Positions 1 through 6,261 of a stretch of 17,011 nucleotides of DNA are shown piece after piece; within the stretch, counting starts at the first letter, position 1, and each line of letters starts with the position of its first letter. The position numbers and the translations under genes were made by a program. The notes under the pieces were generated by a model that was not told the DNA's origin, made no database searches, and saw only the letters and a list, made by a program, of their open reading frames with translations. The stretch is taken from assembly GCA_001798105.1 (NCBI GenBank), contig MGRI01000050.1, positions 9,556 through 26,566 of the forward strand, read 5' to 3'. The DNA comes from Deltaproteobacteria bacterium RIFCSPHIGHO2_02_FULL_40_11. GTDB lineage: Bacteria; Bdellovibrionota; JACOXK01; 2-02-FULL-40-11.

Positions 1-269
1 GCAATTTTTTTACCCGCCTCTAACAGTTTTTCAATGTAACGATCTGCACTATGAAACGGGATCCCACACATGGGAATTTTTTCTTCATCTTTTCGGCTGC
101 GCGAGGTCAACGTAATTTTTAAAATGGAAGATGCCGTAACGGCATCTTCAAAAAACATTTCATAAAAATCGCCCAGGCGATAAAAGAGAATACAATCTTG
201 ATGTTTTTGTTTGATCTCCAAGTACTGGAGCATCATGGGCGTTAATTTTTTAGGAGGCTCGAAGGGCAT
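1..269 (-). CDS. mutS: DNA mismatch repair protein MutS, N-terminal fragment (cut by window edge)
   Basis: Only the first 89 codons are present; the gene runs off the left edge. The translation starts MPFEPPKKLTPMMLQYLEIK and carries the MutS domain I signature GDFYEMFFEDA, with the mismatch-wedging Phe-X-Glu at F35-Y36-E37, followed by PMCGIPFHSADRY, also typical of domain I. MutS recognises base mismatches and small loops and recruits MutL. The ATG (269-267) lies three bases past the TAA of the upstream glucosaminidase gene (275-273) and has no clear Shine-Dalgarno, so translational coupling is likely. A second ATG at 273-271 overlaps that TAA but leads to a stop after seven codons, so it is not the start. 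The family assignment is very secure; integrity of the rest cannot be judged. Confidence 0.95.
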   Translation of the reverse strand, partial: MPFEPPKKLTPMMLQYLEIKQKHQDCILFYRLGDFYEMFFEDAVTASSILKITLTSRSRKDEEKIPMCGIPFHSADRYIEKLLEAGKKI

Positions 270-272
270 CCA

Positions 273-1439
273 TTATTTATGATCTAAACCATCGAACGTG
301 TCAAATCTTTGTAAGCGGTTTTTTCGAAAATCGATATGTCCCAAAATGCCAGAAACATAATTGGAATCTGTCGCATAGGTAAACTCTGTGGGGTTTCCCT
401 TCTCGTCTAAAACCTGGTGCTGTAAGATATTTAAAAACTTTGTAATATCTTCTGTCCCTCGAAAGTACTGCTGAACCGTTCCCGTCTTAGGATCATAAAA
501 ATCTGTTGCACGCCCTAAAAATCCATTTTTTCTGTATTTATCCAAAAAATGCTGTCTCACTAAAACTTCGGCGTGATGATCAATAGACTCTCCTAAATTA
601 TTATATCTTCGAAATCGATCTACAACTTTCACACGCTTCCCATTTTGTTCTTCATGCGTTGTCACCAAAACCGCAGGCTCATTTTCCCGGGCTTTGACGC
701 CAAAAAAGTTATGTGCTTGAACGGTTTGATGCGTTTCGGGGTCTTCTCCTTCTCGAATGGGTTTTTTTCCCCACCCACTTTCTTGAATGGCTTGCGCAAT
801 TGTAATCGAAGCGGGAATGCCATATTTTTGATAAGTATCTTGGGCATCGGGTGCAACCAGGCCAATTAAGACAGAACGTCTTTCGTCTTGGGTTAAGCAA
901 TTTTCGCCCAAACATTTTTCAGCTTGTAAAATTAAATTTGGGTCGAGATCACTTAAAATAAGTTTTACATCGCCCACGGTATTTGAAATGGTTTCTAAAT
1001 GCATGGGGGTTTTTAATTTTTCATAACACACCCCTGTGGCACAGGTATGGGCGTACGCAGGGACTTCTTTCCCCTCATCAGACACGGTTACAACTATTTC
1101 TTCAGGCGCAATCACTTCTATAAAGCTTTCAGGGATGTACAATCCCAACCCTACTTTATAAAACCGCTCTCCATTCAGCTCTTCCAAACGAGAGATCAGA
1201 GCTTGTTCCGCCAAAATAACACCTTGCTCATTTTCTTTCGCAAATTTCACCTCTCCTAAAAGCATTTCAAATAAGTCTTGGTCAAAATCTTGTATGACAA
1301 ATTGATAGCCATTTTGAGCAGGCTTTAAAGCATAGATGGGGGCGTTTTTAAGAATACGAATTTGAATATCTTTGGATTGGGCATATAAAACCGTAGAAAG
1401 AAAAAGAAAACTAAAAATAAAAATTATTTTTCGAAACAT
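273..1439 (-). CDS. Secreted FlgJ-type glucosaminidase (peptidoglycan hydrolase)
   Basis: The 388-residue protein starts with a classic Sec signal peptide (MFRKIIFIFSFLFLSTVLYA, cleavage near residue 21). Residues about 25-110 may form an SH3-like wall-binding segment (weak call). Residues about 190-345 match the glucosaminidase domain shared by FlgJ and bacterial N-acetylglucosaminidases: GIPASITIAQAIQESGWGK gives the predicted catalytic glutamate E220, followed by NFFGVKA, the RYN and ESIDHHAEVL segments and a family-typical YATDSNYVSGIL near the C-terminus. The family cleaves the glycan strands of peptidoglycan. No rod-cap domain of flagellar FlgJ is present, so a cell-wall remodelling role is more likely than flagellar assembly (inference). 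An AAGAGG Shine-Dalgarno lies five bases before the ATG (1445-1450). It is followed by mutS three bases later, so the two are probably co-transcribed. No convincing promoter is visible in the short upstream gap. Confidence 0.88.
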   Translation of the reverse strand: MFRKIIFIFSFLFLSTVLYAQSKDIQIRILKNAPIYALKPAQNGYQFVIQDFDQDLFEMLLGEVKFAKENEQGVILAEQALISRLEELNGERFYKVGLGLYIPESFIEVIAPEEIVVTVSDEGKEVPAYAHTCATGVCYEKLKTPMHLETISNTVGDVKLILSDLDPNLILQAEKCLGENCLTQDERRSVLIGLVAPDAQDTYQKYGIPASITIAQAIQESGWGKKPIREGEDPETHQTVQAHNFFGVKARENEPAVLVTTHEEQNGKRVKVVDRFRRYNNLGESIDHHAEVLVRQHFLDKYRKNGFLGRATDFYDPKTGTVQQYFRGTEDITKFLNILQHQVLDEKGNPTEFTYATDSNYVSGILGHIDFRKNRLQRFDTFDGLDHK

Positions 1440-1450
1440 ATTAACCTCTT

Positions 1451-1480
1451 AGATCCTTCGCCCTTCGGGCTCAGGATGAC
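1451..1480. repeat. Dispersed palindromic repeat (ATCCT...AGGAT type)
   Basis: The element has outer arms ATCCT and AGGAT around an inner GCCC-TTC-GGGC hairpin. Read on the minus strand it begins GTCATCCTGAG, the form of a short palindromic repeat that I recognise as scattered in many bacterial genomes. It lies in the 5' leader of the glucosaminidase gene, between the upstream terminator and its ribosome binding site. Copy number elsewhere in this genome cannot be seen here. Confidence 0.6.
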
Positions 1481-1498
1481 TTCTACTTCGACTTCTAT

Positions 1499-1533
1499 AA
1501 AAAAGGGCTAGAGCTTTTATGGCTCTAGCCCTT
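1499..1533 (-). terminator. Strong intrinsic terminator of the 553-residue protein gene
   Basis: There is a perfect 12-bp inverted repeat: AAGGGCTAGAGC at 1503-1514 pairs with GCTCTAGCCCTT at 1522-1533, leaving a 7-base loop. On the minus strand the stem is followed at once by a run of six T. It ends transcription of the gene that stops at 1685 and separates it from the glucosaminidase-mutS pair. The matching run needed for a plus-strand terminator is missing on the other side. Confidence 0.9.
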
Positions 1534-1684
1534 CCAAGTAAACAGGTTCTATTAACGATCAAACTGAAACACAACACCAACTTTGAACACCATCTTCAAC
1601 TTGAGTCTCAACACCATTTCAACTTCCACCTAGCCAGATTCAACTTCAGATCAACTTCAAATCCACTCGAACTTGGGAAAAAAC
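1534..1684. repeat. Repeat-rich 3' tail between gene stop and terminator
   Basis: About 150 bases lie between the TAA at 1685-1687 and the terminator. The plus strand is very poor in G and carries TCAACTT four times (starting 1596, 1619, 1640, 1651) and CAACACCA twice (1572, 1609). On the minus strand, two short alternative-frame stretches read as alternating hydrophobic/charged residues, the last ending MVFKVGVVFQFDR before TAATAG at 1549-1554. It could be the decayed 3' end of the upstream gene or simply untranslated repeats; I cannot decide. Confidence 0.4.
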
Positions 1685-3346
1685 TTACTGAATTCCGCCA
1701 CGAACACCGACCCCAACGCGGCCATTACCACCTCGGGCTTGGACATTCCATCCACCACCATTGACAGCATTCCCGGGCTGAAAACCTCCTCTGGGGCCAA
1801 CCGACTGTCCTTGTCCAGAAAAATTAGAGCTAGAATTATCACTCACCGTACGCTGACGCGTATAGGTGACACCACCGTTACCATTTACATCTTGATCCAT
1901 GTTTCTTGCACCTTGTGCCAAACCATTCATAATGAGTTTCATTTGATCCAGCCCTTGCAACGCAGTTCCGACAAACTGTTGATACTGCCCGGCAACTTGC
2001 GCAAAATTCGACATTTCTTTGATGTACTCATTATATTGTCTTTCGTCCATGCCACCACGAAGTTCTCGACCCACTTGGTCAAAGAGGTGATTAAAAGCAT
2101 TTGGATCAAAGGCATTTTGAAAAGCTTTTGATAAATCACGCAGACCTTGAATTTTTCTATCGTATTGAATCGTTTCTGTTTGATTGCGAGAAACGCTCGT
2201 TGTGCCCTGTTGTTGTTGGCGAATGAGTTCAACAAACAATCGATTCTGTTGCTGTTGTTGTTGCGCAGCCATAAACTCTCCACGTGTTGCATTTCCACTG
2301 GGGCCAGCAAGCATCATCATGACAGGAGGCAAAACACCACCCAAGAAATCAAAAGGCTGTCTGGCAATGACTTGTTGTGCAAGGGGCATCAACACATATG
2401 GGTTTCTACCTTGCGCACGATACTGATCCATCATCCCAAAGACTTGATTTCTAGCACGCTTATTATCAATATAATTTTGACGAGCCATAACACCTGCACC
2501 AATGAGGCCTACCGCTCCTAAAACTGTACGTGTCCAAAATTGTGTATTGGATTCTTTTTCACACTCTGGACATGCAATATTGGTTTCGTCTTTATCTTCG
2601 TCAGCGTCGTCATCTTCCATATACCAAGAACGATCAGAAGACGCAGTTTTCTTCTTAGAACCAGCATCATCTTCACCCAAAAGTGAGTCAAGTTCACTCA
2701 TGTCCAATGCCCCACTGGCAGTACGAGACCATCCTGTCGTCTTAAATTTAAGACGATCGCCTGCCTTTGAAAATCCTAAAACCAAGGCTGTGTTCGCTAC
2801 ATCTTCATCAAATCCAACATCTTTTAAAACTTGTTCCACATCCGCATATTCTGAAGATGATACATCACCAGCATGAAATTTTTTGTTGTATAAATTAATT
2901 TTGGATCTTAAATCATTTCCCAATGAAAAAAGAAGTTTTGCATTCTTGGTTGCGACTTCTCGATATTTGTTAAATTTTTGAAGATCCGATTCAGACAGAC
3001 GCCCGTTTTTCTTTTGCTCTTGAAGCATTTCAAACGTTTTTTGAACTTCTACGCCTGCCCCTCCAAATTCTGTATAATAATCATCGCCTGCGAATGGAAC
3101 GTAAGACCACAGCGTATAAAATGCATCTCGCATTTTGGGGGCATATGAGTCTCTAACATAATAAAAAAGCTTATCTTTCAAAGTGTTAATTTCATTTTGC
3201 GCGCGAACCTTTTGGATATCAAGATCTACGCCCGCACCAACTTCATCCACTGCAAGCGGTGGAATTGCAAAAGCAAAATTCACCGGCACCACAAGCGTGA
3301 TCCCTAAAAACAACATGAATAAGAATTTGAATTTGAGGTTTTTCAT
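1685..3346 (-). CDS. Secreted protein of unknown function, Gln/Gly-rich, sigma-54 controlled
   Basis: I do not recognise this 553-residue protein. It has a Sec signal peptide ending near AFA at residue 27, then a largely helical, charged region (30-200), a Ser/Asp/Glu-rich low-complexity patch (about 215-256), an isolated CPEC pair (259-262), one hydrophobic segment (about 271-288) that may be a membrane helix, a run of six Gln (362-367), another Gln cluster near 377-380, and a Gly/Asn-rich tail (about 488-553). The chosen ATG has an AAGGAG five bases upstream (3352-3357). The frame stays open to an upstream ATG at 3472, but that codon overlaps the sigma-54 promoter and would not be transcribed. 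The protein is probably exported to the periplasm or envelope. Its promoter implies activation by an enhancer-binding protein, and it ends as a single-gene unit at the terminator near 1500. Confidence 0.8.
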   Translation of the reverse strand: MKNLKFKFLFMLFLGITLVVPVNFAFAIPPLAVDEVGAGVDLDIQKVRAQNEINTLKDKLFYYVRDSYAPKMRDAFYTLWSYVPFAGDDYYTEFGGAGVEVQKTFEMLQEQKKNGRLSESDLQKFNKYREVATKNAKLLFSLGNDLRSKINLYNKKFHAGDVSSSEYADVEQVLKDVGFDEDVANTALVLGFSKAGDRLKFKTTGWSRTASGALDMSELDSLLGEDDAGSKKKTASSDRSWYMEDDDADEDKDETNIACPECEKESNTQFWTRTVLGAVGLIGAGVMARQNYIDNKRARNQVFGMMDQYRAQGRNPYVLMPLAQQVIARQPFDFLGGVLPPVMMMLAGPSGNATRGEFMAAQQQQQQNRLFVELIRQQQQGTTSVSRNQTETIQYDRKIQGLRDLSKAFQNAFDPNAFNHLFDQVGRELRGGMDERQYNEYIKEMSNFAQVAGQYQQFVGTALQGLDQMKLIMNGLAQGARNMDQDVNGNGGVTYTRQRTVSDNSSSNFSGQGQSVGPRGGFQPGNAVNGGGWNVQARGGNGRVGVGVRGGIQ

Positions 3347-3365
3347 AACCACTCCTTTTTCAGCA

Positions 3366-3436
3366 TTCGATACAAATTTATAAACAATCGTCATCATCAT
3401 ATATAGATAGAACCTGGTTTCGATACCTTCGATACC
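3366..3436. repeat. TTCGATACC short repeats in the leader of the sigma-54 gene
   Basis: TTCGATACC occurs in tandem at 3419-3427 and 3428-3436, and TTCGATAC again at 3366-3373. All lie between the predicted transcription start near 3445 and the ATG at 3346, so they would be in the 5' untranslated RNA. They may be a protein-binding or slippage site; no function is known. Confidence 0.4.
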
Positions 3437-3455
3437 TTTCGTTACTTTTATATAG

Positions 3456-3471
3456 AGCAAGGGTCGTGCCA
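3456..3471 (-). promoter_or_regulatory. Sigma-54 (RpoN) -24/-12 promoter, perfect consensus
   Basis: The minus strand reads TGGCACGACCCTTGCT, matching TGGCACR-N4-TTGCW at every fixed position with the correct GG-to-GC spacing. Transcription should start about 12 bases past the GC, near 3445, giving a leader of about 100 bases before the ATG at 3346. It faces the unknown secreted protein. Sigma-54 promoters need an ATP-dependent activator bound upstream; candidate sites are the direct repeats at 3557 and 3657. Confidence 0.85.
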
Positions 3472-3556
3472 TGTGGTGGGATGACCCAAAAACATAAGCA
3501 ATATTGATAACTTAACATAATTCTTAAAATTAGATGAGAACGCCTGGAACTGTTCG

Positions 3557-3669
3557 ATCCCTAGGCACCGCTTCCCTGGCGAAAGAGATGACACCTAAAA
3601 CACATAGTAATTTCAATAGCTTATCTAAAATCCCCCAAACTTTAGTTTTTTGTCTAATTCTTAGGCACC
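3557..3669. repeat. Pair of 13-bp direct repeats in the divergent intergenic region
   Basis: ATCCCTAGGCACC at 3557-3569 and ATTCTTAGGCACC at 3657-3669 match at 11 of 13 positions and are exactly 100 bp apart, so roughly on the same helix face. They lie about 110 and 210 bp upstream of the predicted start of the sigma-54 gene, the usual distance range for activator binding. The rest of the 368-base gap 3347-3714 holds the sigma-54 promoter, the leader repeats and a -10 box for the plus-strand gene; no further gene is seen. Confidence 0.4.
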
Positions 3670-3702
3670 CATGGGAAATTCAAGAATTCCTGTGTGTTTT
3701 CC

Positions 3703-3708
3703 GATAAT
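3703..3708 (+). promoter_or_regulatory. Candidate -10 box of the receiver-kinase gene (leaderless)
   Basis: GATAAT (five of six to TATAAT) ends six bases before the ATG at 3715. A weak TTCAAG lies 18 bases upstream. No Shine-Dalgarno is visible, so transcription may begin at or next to the start codon. Confidence 0.45.
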
Positions 3709-3714
3709 TAGAGC

Positions 3715-4773
3715 ATGGAGACGTGTAAAATCTTAATCATCGACGATGAGCCTCAGGTCTTAAAAGCCTTAGAGAGGATCTTGCACAAAGACTACGATGT
3801 TGCCACCTTCACAGACCCGAAAGTAGGCTTAAAGCATCTTCAAAAAAATACAGATACCCAAATTATCCTTTGCGACCAACGCATGCCAGACATGACGGGG
3901 GTTGAGTTTTTTGAAAAGTCTATTGCCATTGCCCCCCATGCCATGCGTTTTTTACTCACGGGATATTCTGACATTGAAGCTGTGATCGATGCCATTAACC
4001 GCGGACATGTGTATCGTTATCTTACCAAGCCCTGGGATAATGAAGGCTTGAAACTTGATCTCAAACAAGCCATCGAACGTTCTGAAATGGCTGAAAAGCT
4101 ACGCGTTTTAGACAAAGCCAAATCCGATTTTTTAATGTTGATTTCGCATGAGCTAAAAACTCCCTTAACTGTTATTTTGGCCTATACAGATGCCCTCACC
4201 CAAAGTGGTTTATCCCCAGAACAAGATGATTTCCTGGCCCGCATTCTAGAAGCCTCAAAACGCCTGGAAGCCCTGATTCAAGATACCGTTGATTTGGCGA
4301 GCCACCAAACCGGCCGACTCAAGCTTCAAAAAACAAAAACAAATCTTGAAACCGTGATTCATCAAGCCTTTTTGTCTGTTCATGCACAGGCACTCCAAAA
4401 GAAAATTACGCTAGAAGACGTGGAACTTAAAAAAATAGAAGTGGAAGGCGATGCCGCTCAACTTCAAAAAGCCATTCAAAAACTTTTGGAATTTTCAATC
4501 ATTACTGCAAAAGAAAAAAGCAAGGTCAGCATTGTTGCATTCAAAAAGAAAAAAAAGACAACGCTTTCCATCTCCTACACAGGCGATGTTTTAACGCACA
4601 ATCAAATGAAGAATCTCTTCGAGCCCTTTATGGTGGTGGGTGATATTTTAAACCACAAGCTTGGCGCTGGCACAGCGCTTCCGATTACCCACGCCATCAT
4701 CCAAGCCCATGGAGGGGAAATTTCCATCACAAGCACCAAAACCCACGGCACCACATTTACGATTGTAATTTAA
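3715..4773 (+). CDS. Response-regulator/histidine-kinase hybrid with degenerate ATPase domain
   Basis: The 352-residue cytoplasmic protein begins with a receiver domain (about 1-120): acidic pocket IIDDE at 8-12, phosphoacceptor D54 in CDQRMPD, switch T82 in LLTGY and K105 in LTKPW. A HisKA dimerisation domain follows (about 131-200) with phosphoacceptor H145 in SHELKTP. The C-terminal region aligns by position with HATPase_c but has lost its hallmarks: the N-box is KLLEFSIITA with no Asn, the G1 motif DxGxG is replaced by YTGDVLTHN, and the G2 glycines are reduced to LGAGTALPITH. IFEPF-like NLFEPF and AHGGEISITS survive. It probably cannot bind ATP normally and may instead relay phosphate between receiver and H145, or act as a scaffold. 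There is no membrane or sensor domain. It is divergent from the sigma-54 gene, so a regulatory link is possible but unproven. The dus gene follows 43 bases later. Confidence 0.88.
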   Translation: METCKILIIDDEPQVLKALERILHKDYDVATFTDPKVGLKHLQKNTDTQIILCDQRMPDMTGVEFFEKSIAIAPHAMRFLLTGYSDIEAVIDAINRGHVYRYLTKPWDNEGLKLDLKQAIERSEMAEKLRVLDKAKSDFLMLISHELKTPLTVILAYTDALTQSGLSPEQDDFLARILEASKRLEALIQDTVDLASHQTGRLKLQKTKTNLETVIHQAFLSVHAQALQKKITLEDVELKKIEVEGDAAQLQKAIQKLLEFSIITAKEKSKVSIVAFKKKKKTTLSISYTGDVLTHNQMKNLFEPFMVVGDILNHKLGAGTALPITHAIIQAHGGEISITSTKTHGTTFTIVI

Positions 4774-4804
4774 AACTGCCTAGAAGATTTTTTAAAATCA
4801 TGTT

Positions 4805-4816
4805 AAAAGCGCTTTT
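4805..4816. repeat. Perfect palindrome directly abutting the dus start codon
   Basis: AAAAGCGCTTTT is a 12-bp perfect palindrome ending at the base before the ATG at 4817. It occupies the place of the Shine-Dalgarno, which is absent. In RNA it could form only a tight stem, so it may be an operator or chance. Confidence 0.35.
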
Positions 4817-5794
4817 ATGTTCATACGCCCTTTAAAAGTTGGGGACATCACCCTCGAAAATAATCTCATGCTTTCGCCTTTGGCGGGGATTACAGACATT
4901 GTTTTTCGTGTCATTGCCAAGCGTTATGGATGCGGACTTGTCTTTAGTGAAATGATTAATTCCAATGGCGTTCTTCATGGCGGCGTAAAAGTGCTTCGCC
5001 GCATGGATATTTCCGATGAAGAGCATCCCATCTGCATTCAAATTGCAGGGGACGATCCCAAAGTGATGGCAGATGTTGCTAAAAAATCAGAAGATTTGGG
5101 CGCAAAAATTTTAAATATTAATATGGGTTGCCCTGCTAAAAAAATTACAAAAACAAAAGCAGGCTGTGCCCTGATGACAGATCCCCTTTTGGTTTCAAAA
5201 ATTATTCAAAGTGTCAAAAAAGAAATTTCCATTCCGCTGACGATTAAAATTCGCCTCGGGTGGAATGAGACACAAAAAAATTATTTGGAAATTGCAAAAA
5301 TTGCTGAAGATGAAGGCTGTGCTTTTGTCATTCTACATGCCAGAACCCGCGTTCAAGCTTTTAAGGGCCACGCGCAGTGGGAAGAAATTCGACTTTTAAA
5401 AGAAAAATTAAAAATTCCGGTCATCGGAAATGGCGACATTGTTTGCGCCCAAACGGCACGCAATATGTTTGAACAAACAGGCTGCGATGGGATTATGATT
5501 GGAAGAGGTGCACTTGGGAGACCCTGGATTTTTAAAGAGATTCTAGATCCCACCTACACCCCAACTCTTCAAGAGCGAAAGCAGGTTCTCCTGGACCATC
5601 TTGAAGGTTCGGTTTTAAGACACGGACCCTATGGCACAGTTCTCATGCGAAAACACTTTGCATGGTATTCGCACGGTCTTCCTTATAGTAGCCGCTTTCG
5701 ACAAGGATTGTATCAGCTAAAAGAACCCCAGAAAATCTGCGATTTCATCCATGCGTTCTTTGATGATTTATCAGAAAAGGGGCAGACCCTCTAG
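4817..5794 (+). CDS. dusB: tRNA-dihydrouridine synthase, DusB/NifR3 family
   Basis: The 325-residue protein is a full-length FMN-dependent Dus, which reduces uridines in the tRNA D-loop. Signatures in order are MLSPLAGITD near the N-terminus (FMN-binding barrel start), SEMINSNG, INMGCPAKKI with the catalytic cysteine C105, LTIKIRLGW (strand with the FMN-contacting lysine), LHARTR around H174, VIGNGDI, and MIGRGALGRPWIF (FMN phosphate binding). The C-terminal helical tRNA-binding region includes MRKHFAWYSHGLP. DusB is the best subgroup match by motif. No Shine-Dalgarno precedes the ATG; a 12-bp palindrome sits there instead. It probably shares a transcript with the receiver-kinase gene 43 bases upstream. 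A 14-bp palindrome (5786-5799) spans its stop codon and might end transcription between the convergent genes, though no U-run follows. Confidence 0.93.
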   Translation: MFIRPLKVGDITLENNLMLSPLAGITDIVFRVIAKRYGCGLVFSEMINSNGVLHGGVKVLRRMDISDEEHPICIQIAGDDPKVMADVAKKSEDLGAKILNINMGCPAKKITKTKAGCALMTDPLLVSKIIQSVKKEISIPLTIKIRLGWNETQKNYLEIAKIAEDEGCAFVILHARTRVQAFKGHAQWEEIRLLKEKLKIPVIGNGDIVCAQTARNMFEQTGCDGIMIGRGALGRPWIFKEILDPTYTPTLQERKQVLLDHLEGSVLRHGPYGTVLMRKHFAWYSHGLPYSSRFRQGLYQLKEPQKICDFIHAFFDDLSEKGQTL

Positions 5795-5811
5795 AGGGTT
5801 CCGACCTCTCT

Positions 5812-6174
5812 CTATATTTCAAACCCTAAATGCTTTTCAATTCGTGTAACACGCTGGTCAAGCACTTTTGTTTTTGGAAAAACATCCTGATAGCCTTCGA
5901 AAACTGCCAGAAAATCGTTATGCCACGCTTCTATTTTGCCTTCGATCTTATCGAAACGAACATCAAGTTTCTTTTCCATCGTGTCAAACCTTTGATCAAT
6001 GGCGTCAAACTTCTTGTCAATTCGATCCATTTCCTGACGAAATTCTCCCTTCGTTACAAACTCTTTTTTCATCTCCGAAACCAACCCAGAATAAGACGCT
6101 GGATCCATTTGTACGATGGGTCGACGTATTTTATAAAATAGTGAAGTTAACAAATACATTATTTTTTGAAACAT
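5812..6174 (-). CDS. Small coiled-coil protein of unknown function
   Basis: The 120-residue product starts MFQKIMYLLTSLFYKIRRP, an amphipathic or weakly membrane-seeking N-terminus. The centre (about 35-90) is a coiled coil built from near-repeats of the form FDxIDxRFDxMEKKLDxRFDKIEGKIE-like units (each piece about 7-11 residues), and it ends with a second helix VLDQRVTRIEKHLGF. No catalytic motif is seen. Proteins with this repeat pattern are common and mostly uncharacterised. The ATG at 6174 is chosen because AGGAGG lies eight bases upstream (6183-6188). The frame is open to an ATG at 6219, but that codon falls in a sigma-54-like promoter. The gene is convergent with dus, with 17 bases between them. 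Confidence 0.7.
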   Translation of the reverse strand: MFQKIMYLLTSLFYKIRRPIVQMDPASYSGLVSEMKKEFVTKGEFRQEMDRIDKKFDAIDQRFDTMEKKLDVRFDKIEGKIEAWHNDFLAVFEGYQDVFPKTKVLDQRVTRIEKHLGFEI

Positions 6175-6200
6175 ATCATTTTCCTCCTGACCCTGTCTAA

Positions 6201-6216
6201 TACAATGTTTGTGCCA
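6201..6216 (-). promoter_or_regulatory. Sigma-54-like promoter upstream of the coiled-coil gene
   Basis: The minus strand reads TGGCACAAACATTGTA. It matches TGGCACR-N4-TTGCW except that the -12 GC is GT. A start about 12 bases downstream, near 6190, would leave a leader of about 16 bases that just includes the AGGAGG. Spacing to the gene therefore fits well, but the deviating -12 base makes this weaker than the 3456 site. Confidence 0.55.
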
Positions 6217-6261
6217 CATCCCAAAAAATATAAGTCTTTGAAAATATTTACTTTTTTAAAA

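Noticed and set aside
645..915. Open frames on both strands inside the glucosaminidase gene
   Set aside because: They are shadows of a well-supported gene, with no start signals or recognisable protein features.
2240..2270. CAG/CAA trinucleotide run as a microsatellite
   Set aside because: It is a short mixed Gln-codon run within a Gln-rich protein, too short and interrupted to call a repeat locus.
3347..3472. N-terminal extension of the 553-residue protein from an ATG at 3472
   Set aside because: That ATG overlaps the sigma-54 promoter, the extension has no signal-like or conserved character, and the internal ATG at 3346 has AAGGAG plus a clean signal peptide.
5786..5799. Bidirectional terminator at the dus/coiled-coil junction (ACCCTCTAGAGGGT)
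   Set aside because: It is a perfect palindrome but leaves a very small loop, spans the dus stop codon and has no T run on either side.
6175..6219. N-terminal extension of the coiled-coil protein from an ATG at 6219
   Set aside because: It would be translated through a sigma-54-like promoter and an AGGAGG that is well placed for the ATG at 6174.
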